A stretch of 64,000 nucleotides of DNA. Source: Pilatotrama ljubarskyi. Taxonomy: Eukaryota; Basidiomycota; Agaricomycetes; Polyporales; Polyporaceae. Below, in pieces: positions 24,697 to 35,451 of the stretch. The stretch lies in contig MU277680.1 in NCBI GenBank assembly GCA_022385805.1, forward strand, positions 318,693-382,692, read 5' to 3'. Position 1 is the stretch's first letter. Every line of letters starts with the position of its first letter. The notes under the pieces are model-generated. The model was not told the DNA's origin and ran no database searches. It was given only the letters and a program-made list of their open reading frames with translations. A program made the translations under genes and the position numbers.

Positions 24697-26045
24697 CACT
24701 GGGTGGAAGGACCTCGGAGTCGGAGGTGTAGTGGTTCAGAGTCGCTGATAATAGATCCCAATTTCGGACTTTGAATGCGCGAAGAGCTCTAACCGTCGGG
24801 TGGCTGCGGGCTACCGTGGGTTTGTCTGGATTGGCCATGCACTCGAGGTTAGAGTGCGTGAGCCATCCGCAGGTCGGTATAGCTGCAAGTAGCTCTCCCA
24901 CACCCATCTAGTCAACCTTCGAGCTCGAGCCATTATCCATGGTGCAGTAGGTGAGCATGCTCCAATTCAGAAATATCATTTTTGGGAATGCATACATATT
25001 GGGTGATTTAAATGATAGGTTATATATTGGCTGCCATAATATCCTATAATACATCGCACACCGCACCGGTACATCGCCGACGCAGCATATGCTCACCGGA
25101 GATGTATGTATTCCACCTCATCCCGGGTCTGACTCCGATTTGCCGATGTCGACGACCACTTGAACATATGATCCTGCTACATAACCGCGTTTTAAGAGCT
25201 GGTATCGAGTCATGACAACGCATACACTCACCATGAATGTCCGTAATGATGAGGGTAACCTCCGTAAGCACTCCGCCCGACCTGTGTGCCGGCGAAGCTA
25301 TACTCATGGGAATGCTATCTATTTCAGTAGCTGACAGCATGGTATAGGAACATGGGAGCTTACCGCATATCTCTTCATTATCGAACAGGCAGCCTCCCAA
25401 TCGGATTGGTTGCGCTGGCGAAAGTTGAAAGACGGCCAGTTCAGCATATATGAGGGTGTGACTATGTTAACGGCGACTTACACTCTGAGATAGCCGACTA
25501 TATGCGCCTTCGTATGCGGAAGTGTCTTAGCGGTGGCTTAAGGATGAGCAATATGAACGTACTGACCGCTCCCCTGTTAGCTATGTGCCGGTGGACCATA
25601 GGAGGGACTGCAGCGGGAGAATGCCCAGGGAGCGGTAGGGAAGAGGTGAGGCGTGTCGTGGGCGGAAGCAAGGAGCGACGAGTTACGTTACAGTCGGCCA
25701 TCCGAGCTTAAAAAAGCCTGCCAAAAAGCCCTCTGCCCCGGACTCAGCCGTGCTCCTCGGTAGTCCCGTTGAGACCTTAGGGACAGCCTTGCAGTTGAGA
25801 CTCGGAGTACACGAGGTAGACGCAGTTATTACGAGGGAGTCCGAGCTATTGATGAGCGTAGAGCGGCGCGTCGAGTCTGGGCTTGGAGTGCCCGTGACCG
25901 CGTCGGGCTCTCACAGTTATTCGAGCTCCGCAATATGGCGTCTATTCTAACCCTTGCAATAGCTTAGGGTGGATGGTAATAGCTAATAGTCTGTGACTGG
26001 TTCACGTCTATTACCCCTCCGACTCCGAGGTCCTTCCACCCAGTG
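24697..26045. mobile_element. CACTA-like non-autonomous DNA transposon, 1349 bp
   Basis: Perfect 30-bp terminal inverted repeats lie at 24697-24726 and 26016-26045. The outer end reads CACTGGGTGG. A 3-bp direct repeat ATT sits immediately outside at 24694-24696 and 26046-26048. TIRs beginning CACT with a 3-bp target duplication are the hallmark of the CACTA/EnSpm (CMC) superfamily. The interior has no long frame and no transposase motif that I can see, so it would depend on an enzyme supplied elsewhere. Confidence 0.8.
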
Positions 26046-26167
26046 ATTGACGGGCGTGTGCGAGTTATGCTGTCGCGGTCAACGACGTTCAAGTGTGGCT
26101 GTGGCCGCCACACATGTGAATACGACACCCCGCTCATGCCGATGGAGATCTGGCAGCGATCGCGGCC

Positions 26168-26318
26168 TGTAACGGCCCGGCCTAGAGTGGCTGGACCCGG
26201 CTTAGTCAACCGAGGTAACGGCTCTAGTAGGGTGTAATAGACTGGGAAAGCGGGACGGATAGTCCAACGGTTGTGCCGTGTGCAATTCCGGCGCGTTCCA
26301 TTTTCCCCAGTTGTTACA
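26168..26318. repeat. Left LTR of the TRIM-like element
   Basis: 151 bp, starting TGTAACGGCC and ending CAGTTGTTACA. It lacks 22 bp found in the right LTR just after the first 15 bases, and otherwise matches it closely. Confidence 0.85.
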
Positions 26319-26406
26319 TTTGGTGGAACGTGAGAAATTCTGCGTTCGAACCCGGTGCAAAACAGTTGGCACTGAAAGCCCCTGGCCTCGAACGCGAGGG
26401 GGGCTA
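26319..26406. other. TRIM interior with PBS-like and polypurine-like sites
   Basis: Begins one base after the left LTR with TTGGTGGAACGTGAG, which has the TGG start expected of a tRNA primer-binding site. Just before the right LTR stands GCGAGGGGGG, a polypurine-tract candidate. No coding capacity. Confidence 0.6.
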
Positions 26407-26531
26407 TGTAACGGCCCGGCCGGCGCTGCCCGGCCGTTACAACTAGAGTGGCTGGACCCGGCTTAGTCAACCGAGGTAACGGCTCTAGTAGGGTGTAATA
26501 GACTGGGAAAGCGGGACGGATAGTCCAACGG
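26407..26531. repeat. Right LTR, 5' part
   Basis: The first 125 bp of the right LTR. It carries a 22-bp segment absent from the left LTR; together with the LTR start this makes an inverted pair (TGTAACGGCC against GGCCGTTACA). It ends AGTCCAACGG at the LINE junction. Confidence 0.85.
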
Positions 26532-26663
26532 AGAACAGAGAACAGATCGATTAGAACCAACTACGTTACATATTGCAACTCAGGTAGTAGGATAAGAATC
26601 CGCCACCTCGTCGGCCCGTGGAAATAAGAAGCGGCATAAGGTGCGGGATAAGCGGAGTTTGAA

Positions 26664-28400
26664 CTATTGCAACAGATGGGCTAAGTATGCAGGGAGCACG
26701 AGAGAGGCAGTCGGGGAGGGCGGGGGTGAGCGAGGGGATATGCGGCGCTTATAAGTGCCCCAAATGCGTCCCGCGAGGCGTATAGATGCAAGATGCCACC
26801 CGTGGACGACACGTGTGATGAGATGTCGAGCGTCGCAGCTGTCCGCCAACTCGGGATCGGGGTGCAGTGGAGGCATGGTGCCAAGGTAATAACGGGAGGA
26901 GTGTTGTGGCCATATCTCGGCGCTATCGGAGAAGAGTGCAGACGTGATCCGGAGGACGACCTCCGTGAAGGGTGGTGTGGTTTTAGCAGCGGAGAGCTGC
27001 TCGGACGTGTCGCGGATCAGGTCTCGAAGAGCACTCTGGTGGAGGTCGGCGAAGCTCGGACAGGCCACAAAGATGTGGTGTGCGGTCTCGATGGCAGTGC
27101 AGCCGGCATGGCACCATGGCGCACAGTCGCCCAGGCGGGTGAAGCGGGCATAACGCGTGTCGAGTTGGCTGGAGCGAGCGTACAGCTGGACGGTGGCAGA
27201 ATACGCAGAGGATGCGCGGGTGTAGGGGTGAAGCGGAGGGGCGTGAGGGTCGTAGAGCAGGCGGAAGAGGGTGAGATTGTAACGGAGGTCGGTGCGGGAG
27301 GACAGGAGAGTGTTATGGCAAGAGGAGAGGTAGGGGAGAGGGTTGGATTCAACATAGCCGTGGGTTGGGGAGTGCAGGACGTAGTCGGGTAGGAAGAATG
27401 TGGGTAGGGAAAGGGCAAGAGGGGGTGTTGATTGGGAGTGTGCGGCGGCGGAGGAGGCGAGAGCGTCAACATGGGCGTTAACACGGGCGGGTAGGGACGT
27501 TGAGGAGGTGTGGGCTGGAGTGTAAGAGATACAGGGAGCATCAGGGAATCGGGAGCGGATGTCGAGGAGCCAGCGGTAAAGGGAGAGGGCAGGGGTGAAG
27601 GAGGGAGGGAAGATATGGTGGGGAGGTAGATCGGAGTGGGATTCGATAAAGCGGACCGAGTTGAGGTGGTCAGTGAAGAGGGTGGGTTGGGAGGAGGAGT
27701 AGGGGGGTGGGGTGGGAGACAGGGATGGAAGAGAGGGGAGAGAGTCAAGATGGAGGAGGGAGGCAGCGATGAGGCCGAGGACTTCACCATGGAGGCTGGA
27801 CACTAGACGGTCGGTGGGGGCTATCGACATAAGGACAGCGGCACGAGTGGAGGCGGCAGCAAAGGAGACATGTTTGACCGGTTCGCACAAGGGCCGCGCA
27901 AGATCAATGGCGGAGGCGTCGGAGGCGAGGATGTCGGGCGGAATGTCGGAGGGGAGGGGAAGGCATATGGAAATAGCGGCAGCGGCTCGAATTCGCATCT
28001 CTGCTGCATCGCGCCGTACGTGCCGGGGGAGCGCAAGCTCCCATCGGGCGTCTGAGGTACCCTGTGGGGGAACTCCTGCAGTGGCGTGGACAAGGTCTGC
28101 GAGGGAGAGGCTTGTGAGCCAGTTGCGGACGCGAGGCCAGTCACGGCCAGCAGAGAAGCGTTGTAGGGTGGTGGCTAAGTGTTCATGGGGTAGAAGGCGA
28201 GGAGGGTGGGAGGGTGTATCGAGGGGGTCGAGGGAGGTCCAGGATGCCAAGTGGGAGAGGTGGGTTAGACCGGCACGCTCAAAGTTGGAGATGGTAAGCG
28301 AGTCAGGGGAGGAGGGGGGGCGGTGGTAGATTTCGGATGAGGTGGCGGAGCGCGACATCGCCAGTGGAGAGGAAGGACTGATCAGTGAGGCGGATGCCAA
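26664..28400 (-). CDS. LINE RNase H and zinc-knuckle-like ORF, 578 aa
   Basis: Follows the reverse transcriptase frame with a 98-nt overlap in a different frame. The RNase H-like catalytic residues can be placed as Asp in ILASDASAIDLAR, Glu in SLHGEVLGLIAAS, Asp in FTDHLNSVRFIES, and Asp in ARVNAHVDALASS after YTPAHTSS. A zinc-binding region follows with CAPWCHAGC and HHIFVACPSF, as in the zf-RVT segments of LINE proteins. The overlap lies at a run of seven G on the plus strand (28314-28320), where a one-base slip joins the frames. The first 30 or so residues are therefore probably a continuation of the upstream polyprotein rather than a true start. Confidence 0.82.
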   Translation of the reverse strand: MASASLISPSSPLAMSRSATSSEIYHRPPSSPDSLTISNFERAGLTHLSHLASWTSLDPLDTPSHPPRLLPHEHLATTLQRFSAGRDWPRVRNWLTSLSLADLVHATAGVPPQGTSDARWELALPRHVRRDAAEMRIRAAAAISICLPLPSDIPPDILASDASAIDLARPLCEPVKHVSFAAASTRAAVLMSIAPTDRLVSSLHGEVLGLIAASLLHLDSLPSLPSLSPTPPPYSSSQPTLFTDHLNSVRFIESHSDLPPHHIFPPSFTPALSLYRWLLDIRSRFPDAPCISYTPAHTSSTSLPARVNAHVDALASSAAAHSQSTPPLALSLPTFFLPDYVLHSPTHGYVESNPLPYLSSCHNTLLSSRTDLRYNLTLFRLLYDPHAPPLHPYTRASSAYSATVQLYARSSQLDTRYARFTRLGDCAPWCHAGCTAIETAHHIFVACPSFADLHQSALRDLIRDTSEQLSAAKTTPPFTEVVLRITSALFSDSAEIWPQHSSRYYLGTMPPLHPDPELADSCDARHLITRVVHGWHLASIRLAGRIWGTYKRRISPRSPPPSPTASLVLPAYLAHLLQ

Positions 28401-31400
28401 GGCGAAACGTCCAGAGCACCTCGTGCGCAGCGATCCAGGCCGAGGGGAGGGCGCGCTTCAAACGGGAGAACGTGCGGGCGGAAGAGCCTTCGAGCGGGCT
28501 GCGGCATCTGTTGAACATGCACGTCCAGTCGGCGAGGGTGATGCGTGCCATGGTGCGGAAGGTGCGGACGTGGTGGTTGAGGTCGCGGAGGATGCCCTGG
28601 ATGGCAGCAGCATCATTGAGGAGGGTGATGGAGGGGAAGCCGAAGCCTAGGTGGGCAAAGGGGGCAAAGAGGAGCTGAGAATTGAAGTGGAAAGGGAAGG
28701 CGAGGTAATCGTGGACATGGTGCACAAGGAGGCGGTCGAGGTCGAGGGCGTCGGAGCGGGAAAGGGGGTGGTAGGAGAGGTAGGGGCGGATTCGGGAGAT
28801 GAGGCAGGAGGAGAGGATACGGCGGAGAGCGGGGAGCGGAAGGCGAGTGGGGAGGTGGGGAAAGGAGAAGTCGGTGATGAGCTGACGGATTTTGTTGAGT
28901 TGTGCGTCGGGATTGTTGACTTGAACACCGAGAAAGTCGAAAAAGTCGGTTGTAACTGGGACTGGATGATGTGTGAGAGCAGGCGAGTCGGGGTTCGTAG
29001 GGTCGACGGAGGGCATGGTGACAGTAGGAGGGAGGGCCGGAGTCTGGGTCGCATAGAGTAACGACTTCGTCCAGTTGGTCTCCCATCCGTAGGCGGCTTG
29101 AAAACGGTCTGCGTGGAGAGCCGCGGTCTGTAGCGCTGTTAGAGAGGGCATGAGGAGGATGGAGTCGTCCATCGCTTCCACCATGCGGGTTTGGAGGTGC
29201 AGCTCATCATCGGGTACGTGAGGCTTACCCAGTTTGGACTGTCGGGAGGCGAACGTTAGGCAGTCCTCAGGCGCGAGGACATCATTGAGCCAGTGGTTAA
29301 CCATGCTCGTCGTAAGCGTGGACTTCAGAGGGGAGAACGGACCCCCCTGCTGAGTCACACCGGAGACGATGAAGGGCTCCGTGAGGCCGTACGCGGTCTT
29401 GACTTGATACGACACCCGGTCTTGCGCTGACTTGTCGAGGTCGATAAGGGTCTGGGGCAACCCGTATGCGTGTACGGCGTCGTAAAACCCTTCTGGTTCT
29501 AGACGATCGAAGCCTTTGCGCTGATCGCGGCGAAGAACAAAGAGCGGCTGTCTGTGGCGGTGAGCATAGGCGTCAACTTGTGAGAGGAAGGATAGGAGAT
29601 CGCGCGCCTGCACGCCAGGCTGAGTAGCGACTTGGGTTTCCGGGAGGATCCCGTGCCGCGTAGCGTAGGTTGCAAGAAGCTGGTTAAGCCAGGCGAAAGG
29701 GAGGTTTTTGATCAGGTTGGAGCAGGTAATCCCGCGGTAGTTGGCGAGGTCGGTACGGGCGCCACGTTTGAATATAGTCGACATGATCGCAGGTTTGACG
29801 GACTCCGGGAAGTGGGAGGTGGAGATTTCGTAGTTGACCAGGTCGAGGACGAGTGAAAGCGCACCGTCACTGAGCGTCTTCACACACCATTTCTCCCAGA
29901 GGTCCGGGCCCGGGGCTGGGCGCGGGTTGCCCTTGCGCAGGAGCGTGCGGAGGTCTGCAAGGGTTAGTAAACGGGGCCATGTGAAGGGAGAGAGGGCGGT
30001 TTGCTCTCGAATCCGTTGGATGCTGGGTGTCGTCATCCAGGGCTTCTGAGAGGGCACTCTCGGGGTACGACTGAAGAGGGTAGAGAAATACCGTGTTGTT
30101 GCGTCCTTGACGCCGCTCGGGTCGGTGAGGAGTACTGCAGGGTCGTCAGGACTGACAAGCGCTGCAGGCGGACCATCAGAGTCGAGTGAATGCACATAAA
30201 GGTGCTTACAGGAGCCCCCTAGGAGGGCTGCGTTGATGCGTGCACGAGATGTGCGAGTCACCCGACGTTCGGCTTCCGTCCGCTCGTTGAGGAAGCGTAG
30301 ACGTGCAAGCGTGCGACGCAGCTGCTGAAGATATGACAGGAGTTGTGAGTCGTTTGGAGCAGCGGAAGGAGGGGTAGGAGGCGCGAATGAGTCGACGATG
30401 CGCCGCGCCCATGTGAATCGTAGGACAAGGCGGGCAAGGGTACCCTGCCTGACAGCGGATATCACACGGTTGACGCGGCGTGTCTCCGCAACGATGTCTT
30501 GGATTAGGCTGTTAGTTGGTTTGCAGGGGGTGCGCACTCGATTGGTGCGAGGGGTCTCAAAGGCCTCGAGGCCGCACGAGCGGAAAATCCGTGTCAGCGC
30601 ATGATACCTGTAGTTAAAGGACTCATCATCAATGACAGGGTGCTCGCGCAGACGCTCCGCCTCGACGGCATGGTCAACGAGACTTGCGAAGCGAGAGAAG
30701 CGTGCCTTCTCGTGGTGCTTGGGGTAGAGGAAGCGGGGAGGATAGGAGGGCTGTGCAGGAGGGACATGGAAGTAAGGGCGGGCCCCATGGCCGAAAGAGA
30801 GTGGCGGGGCAAGCGCAATGGTAGCGAGGACCGCTCTGTGGTCAGTGGCAGGGATGAAGTCCTGAAGGACCGTGCAAGTCGCTGAATGAATGCCCAGACG
30901 GGATATGGCGAGGCGGTCGATGACCGAGAGACCTAGCGCGCCGGAGGATTTACAGGTGTATGTGTACCGTGCATCCGAGTCTCCTTGAGAGACCCACACA
31001 TCTATGCCATCAGCGGTACGCAAGAAGCCCGTGTAGGCGTCGCGGTTGGTGCTGTCACGGGCGCGCGCAAGGCTCTCTGAGGGGAGCATGGTCGTGTTGT
31101 AGTCACCAATGACCGACCATGAGTGCGGAGCAGTGCGACAGAGCTCGGCAACGTATTGCCAGAAGCTGTGGGCTGCGCGTCCGTCTGCACCCGGGTCCCA
31201 GGGTGCGTATATGCCAATAAGTCGGTGGACGAAGCCACGACCTGTGGTGGTGCCAATGACAATATCTAGTGCTACAATTCGCCCTTGGTACTGTGGGTCC
31301 ACGCTCAGCTGCTGAGCGTGTAGCGTGGATTTGACCCCGACGATAACCCCCCATTTGCCGCCCCGTCCGTGATCAAGCTTACGCCCCGGTGACTCGAACT

Positions 31401-32410
31401 TACGGTACCCTGTAGCGCGTACTCTATCGCGCATGGGATGGGGCGACTTAGTTTCGTTCAGTACCCACACGTGGGGCTCGTGCGTAGCGATGAGCGAGGA
31501 CACAGCATGTACTTTAACAGCATTCGCGAGGCCATTACAGTTCAAAGTCAACGCGGAGAGCGTGTGCGCCGCGGCGACGGAGGAAAGTAGAGATAGAAAG
31601 TAAAGAAGGAGGAAGAAAGAGAAAACGAGGGGCATTTTGGGTTGGGGCTGCAGCCGACGAGCGGCGTGCGCGGGGCGGGCGGGCAGCAGTGGGATGGGCG
31701 GGGGAGTGAATGCTTCTCGCGTCTCCAGGGCTAACGCTGAGCAAGTCGATTGTCTGCGGCGCTCAGTTCTGCATCCGCCGGACAAGTGACGCTCAGAGTG
31801 AGACGGAGGGGTAAGGAAGAGCAAGGGACTTACCGCTTCCGTGTCCATGTTTTGCTCGCGGTGGGCGTCAGATGGGGCAGCGTGCGGGCGGGCGGCTGGC
31901 GCGAGGGGAGTAGGGGGTGAGCCCACAGAGGCAGCTGCGGGAGGGAGCTTTGTGGGCCCTCCGCTGGCCGGAGTGCCGGCGCTGACAGCGTTCATCCGTT
32001 TCCGCAGGTCCAGGACCTGTCGTCGACGCTCGTTGAGCTGCTCCTCACACTCTCGCATGCGCCTGAGGCTGTGCTGCCGCATCTCCTCCGGGACGCGGTC
32101 GCCGAGCACGAGGATCAGCTGGCACTGGTCATGCTCGCGCCGAAGGTCCGCGATGGAGAACTCGAGCTGTGTGGCCTGAGTGTCGAGGGCGTGTTGGGCG
32201 GCGAGGCTGGTCATCGCCGCGAGGGAGTGGTCGAGCCTGGAGCTCATGGCCGTGAGGGCTTCGTTGGTCAGCGCGAGCGTTGAGTAGAGTGACTGGATCT
32301 GTTCGAGGCCCTGCTGGCGAACGGCATCGAGCTCGTGGCGGAGTTGCTGTAGCTCCAACGAGGAGCGGTCGCGGTCTGCGACTCCCTGCCGAAGAAAGAG
32401 GCCAGACCCG
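28303..32410 (-). CDS. LINE endonuclease-reverse transcriptase ORF
   Basis: An open frame of about 1370 residues. It formally extends to 32496, but the residues beyond 32410 are read from the host LTR and flank. The N-terminal 170 residues are Gln/Leu/Arg-rich and look coiled-coil. A hydrophobic stretch FSFFLLLYFLSLLSSVAA precedes the endonuclease. Endonuclease motifs: LTLNCNGL, the metal-binding Glu in LNETK, GIYAPWDP, VIGDYN, LSVIDRL and ATDHRAV. Reverse transcriptase: RRDQRKGFDR (first catalytic Asp), QQGGPFSPL, and AMDDS in place of the common YADD, keeping both Asp residues. All key residues are intact. The frame ends shortly after RHLIRNLPPPP, and the natural continuation is in the next frame, so the element would need a frameshift or is mutated there. 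Confidence 0.9.
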
Positions 32411-32458
32411 TTGTGCCGTGTGCAATTCCGGCGCGTTCCATTTTCCCCAGTTGTTACA
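32411..32458. repeat. Right LTR, 3' part
   Basis: 48 bp from TTGTGCCGTG to GTTACA, matching the last 48 bp of the left LTR (26271-26318). It is followed directly by the 5-bp repeat CGGCC at 32459-32463. Confidence 0.88.
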
Positions 32459-32463
32459 CGGCC

Positions 32464-32972
32464 CACATACTCGCGATCATTGCACGTGCACTCCATCTGC
32501 CAGCACCCAGACTATCATCGCATTTTCAGCAGGACCGTTACCTCCGCCGGCTATAATAACCCATGAAACTATGCCATACTTGGATGCTTTATGTACTTGC
32601 ACGCCTCAAGAACAGGAACTACATAGGGGATAATTCCATCCGACCCGCGTCCTGCGCGTTCGGAGCTTTTTTAGACTTCAAACCCGGTCCAAGTACAAGG
32701 ATCCCCACATGCATCTCTGGCATCTCCCCGAACCCCATGGGCCATCTTCCGAATCAGAGCGCGGTCACAGCCCGCGTCAAACACCTGCGGCGTGTTTACT
32801 GGCGCATCTCCCGGCGCATGGCCGCTCGTTCCGGCCTCATGACTTCTTGACAGTCTATTATGTACATCTCTGGGCATAGCTTCTAGCCGATGAACTAGTA
32901 CCCGCGCCCACTGCCGTCGCCTCTCGCGTCCTGTACAGTAACTCTCAGCGACTGGCACCGTCTCCTTGGAAG
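32464..32972. other. Promoter region of the acyl-CoA oxidase-like gene
   Basis: Short interval between the mobile-element island and the start codon at 32973. No frame with family features. Confidence 0.55.
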
Positions 32973-35071
32973 ATGTCTCAAGGCCCGACGCTCGAGCTGG
33001 CGGGCTCGCCGCTCTTCGACCACGTCCCCGAGCGGCTCACCGTCGCGGAGCGCATCAACCTCTCCCACGAACGCGCAAAAGCCATTGGGCTCAGTTACGG
33101 TGCGTCGCCCTCACCTGCGCCCTTCATGTCCGTGAAATTGATCTCACCGTCTGTCGGCAGCCTTGACGATCGACGATGTCCTCCAGCCGTCCAAGAAGTT
33201 CTGGGACATGTACATGGACTACATCGTCACCCTCGACGGCGGCGCCGTCGCGCTGTTCAGCATCCAGCTCAATCTCATGGCCGGCACGCTCGCGCCCTTT
33301 GCGCAGAAGCGCCCGGAGCTGCGCCCGCTCCTCGAGGACGTGCTCGCGTTCCGCGTCTCGTATGTTCACTCTGCGCGTAGTGGGTTATGACGATAACTGA
33401 CGGGAGCCCTGTAGAGCTCAGTTCATGCTGACGGAACTGGGGCACGGTCTTGACGCAGCGAACCTGGAGACGACCGCGACTCTGAACGACGATGGGACGT
33501 TCGACTTGCATACACCCAACCCCAACGCTGCCAAGTGAGCTCCCAGCTCAATTGTACAACGCACGTTCTGATAGAGCGCTTTCCAGATACATGCCTCCCA
33601 CGCTGCCGTTCGGTGGTGTCCCGAGGGTTGCCATTGTCATCGCAAGGTTGGTGCACCGGGGCGCGTTCAAGGGACTCCGGCCCTTCCTCGTCACATTGAA
33701 CGATGGCAAGGAGATGTCGCAAGGGATCACCGCGAGGTCAGTTCGAGCGGCTCGCTACAGTTCTGCGCCGCGCTGACACGCATCTGCTGCAGAGAACTGC
33801 CCACCAGGACCGGCTCCAAAGCAATCGGCCACGCACTCACATACTTCGACCACGTCACTCTGCCCGCCGAGGCGCTCCTGGGGCCCATCGAGCACCCCGC
33901 GGTGCACCCGCGCGACTTCTTCCTACGCACGCTCTGGCGGGTCGGGATAGGCTCGCTCAGCCTCGCCGCTATGGTCGCGCCAGGGCTCAAGATGGCCGCG
34001 TACATCGGCGCGACGTACAGCCTGCGGCGCACAGTCGAGAGCGGCGCGCGGCGCGGCGAGCGCGTGCCCATCATCTCCTTCCGCACGCAGCAGCTACCAA
34101 TCCTGCACGCGCTCGCGCAGGGCTTCGTGCTCGAGGCGTTTTTCTGGCGCGCGACGGCGTGGCTCGCGGACGCGGTGCCCGTGGAGGAGAAGATTTACCT
34201 GCGGAACGCGATATGCACGATCGTGAAGGCGACGATGATCGGCCATTGGAGGAGGACGGGCATCACGATCGTGGATAGGTGCGGCGCGCAGGGCATGTTC
34301 GACCACAATCAGCTCTTTCCTATGGAGGTGCGTCCTCACCCACGCCTATCCTTGCGGCGAAGGGGGGAAGAGAAGAGAAGTCGTTTGCTGATCATCTTCA
34401 TGCGCATTCTGTTCGCAGACGGAACTGCGAGGCGTGGCCATCGCCGAGGGAGACGTGCTCGCACTCTGCCTCCGTGAGCTTCCCCCATCTCTCTCCCCCG
34501 TTACCCATGGCCTTCTGACACACGCTCCGCAGGGCTCGCGCCGGAACTGCTCCTGGGCAGGTACAGCGTGTACCCGAGCCAGGATACGAACTCCCGCCTC
34601 GCGATTCACGAAGAGAAGCTCTCGGAGGAGCTCAAGGGCATCCTCAAGGTCGCCTCCGCGCGCGGCGGCCACCGCGGCGACCTCGCGAACCAGCTCCTTC
34701 TCCCGCGCAGCCTGCCGTACGTCGAGGCGATCGGGCACCGCATGGCCTGGGAGGCCGCGCGCGACGCGGGCGTGCCTGCGGAGCTCCTCCGCCTGTACGA
34801 GGCGGGCGTCGTCGGCGCGGACCTCGCGTCGTACGTCGAGTTCGGGCTGACGACGCGGCGGGCGCACGCGGAGGAGGAGGCGGCGGCGGTGTCGGCGGTG
34901 TATGCGCGCCTGGGGGAGTTTCTGGAGATGACGGGGGCGAAGCCGTATGCGCGGGCGGCGTGCGTGTCGCAGGAGGCGTGGGACGCGTACGTCGAGACGC
35001 TGCCGGTGTACGGCGGGAGCGCATCCTATGACTGGAGGACGGGCACGTCATCGCCGAAGGCTCGTCTGTGA
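32973..35071 (+). CDS. Acyl-CoA oxidase/dehydrogenase-like protein, 574 aa, PTS1-like end
   Basis: Exons: 32973-33099, 33161-33359, 33415-33534, 33587-33736, 33793-34327, 34419-34473, 34533-35071. All are GT-AG and sum to 1725 nt. Residues 110-150 contain FMLTELGHGLDAANLETTAT, the FAD/substrate motif of acyl-CoA oxidases, with NPNAAKYMP after it. Further on are DHVTLPAEALLG and an all-helical C-terminal part with ISFRTQQLPILHALAQGF. Such flavoenzymes introduce the trans-2 double bond in acyl-CoA, passing electrons to oxygen in the oxidase class. The C-terminus SPKARL fits the peroxisomal PTS1 pattern [SAC][KRH]L. It is shorter than canonical peroxisomal oxidases (about 650-700 aa), so a specialised paralog is likely. 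Neighbours are two fatty acid desaturases. Confidence 0.9.
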
Positions 35072-35451
35072 TTCGTAGCGGCTTGTGTTTTCGTCGTATG
35101 GCCTTTGGTATTTTGGACTTGGTCCGTGGAGTACGGCACGACGGCCTCGTTCTGTCGAACTTAGAACTGTTGGAGAGCGTGTTATAGATGGAAATAACGA
35201 GACTCTTTGCTGCATGCATTTTGCGCGTCCTTGGATGCCTCGAGGCCATCTGAGTCGGCCGAAGGGTGTGCTCGCCGCGCCATCCCGTACACGCTCTGGA
35301 TTCGAAACGATGGTTTACAGTTCATGATCGTGATGCATTGTACACAGCGCTCCCAAGACAGTCTCAATAAATCACAGAAAGGGCCCGAGCCCAAGTCCAA
35401 GTCTAGGGGTATCCAGCGCCCACCGCCAGCGTTTCCCTCTCTACTTACCCA
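35072..35451. other. Intergenic between convergent genes
   Basis: The 3' flanks of the acyl-CoA oxidase-like gene and desaturase 1. Nothing else recognised. Confidence 0.6.

Larger units (their letters stand above)
26532..32410 (-). mobile_element. LINE retrotransposon (EN-RT-RNase H, Tad1/L1-like)
   Basis: Fills the gap between the two parts of the right LTR. On the minus strand it encodes, in order, a coiled-coil-like segment, an apurinic-type endonuclease, a reverse transcriptase, an RNase H domain and a zinc-knuckle-like region. Its 5' end abuts LTR sequence at about 32410 and its 3' end (TGTTCTCTGTTCT) abuts the other half at 26532. At most one base is shared by the junctions, so no clear target duplication remains. 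A separate ORF1 with a CCHC domain, typical of the Tad1 group, is not present, so the copy is probably 5'-truncated. Confidence 0.88.
26168..32458. mobile_element. Miniature LTR retrotransposon (TRIM-like), split by a LINE
   Basis: Two direct repeats starting TGTAAC and ending GTTACA bracket an 88-bp interior. The whole unit is flanked by the 5-bp direct repeat CGGCC (26163-26167 and 32459-32463), the expected target duplication of an LTR element. The left LTR is complete (26168-26318). The right LTR is 26407-26531 plus 32411-32458, interrupted by 5.88 kb of LINE. Without the LINE the element is about 412 bp and encodes nothing, fitting the terminal-repeat-in-miniature class. Confidence 0.85.

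Noticed and set aside
26341..26360. GCGTTCGAACCCGG resembling a tRNA T-arm
   Set aside because: No matching acceptor, D- or anticodon arm around it; it lies inside the TRIM interior.
27712..28329. Plus-strand frames inside the LINE
   Set aside because: Antisense shadows of the RNase H frame.
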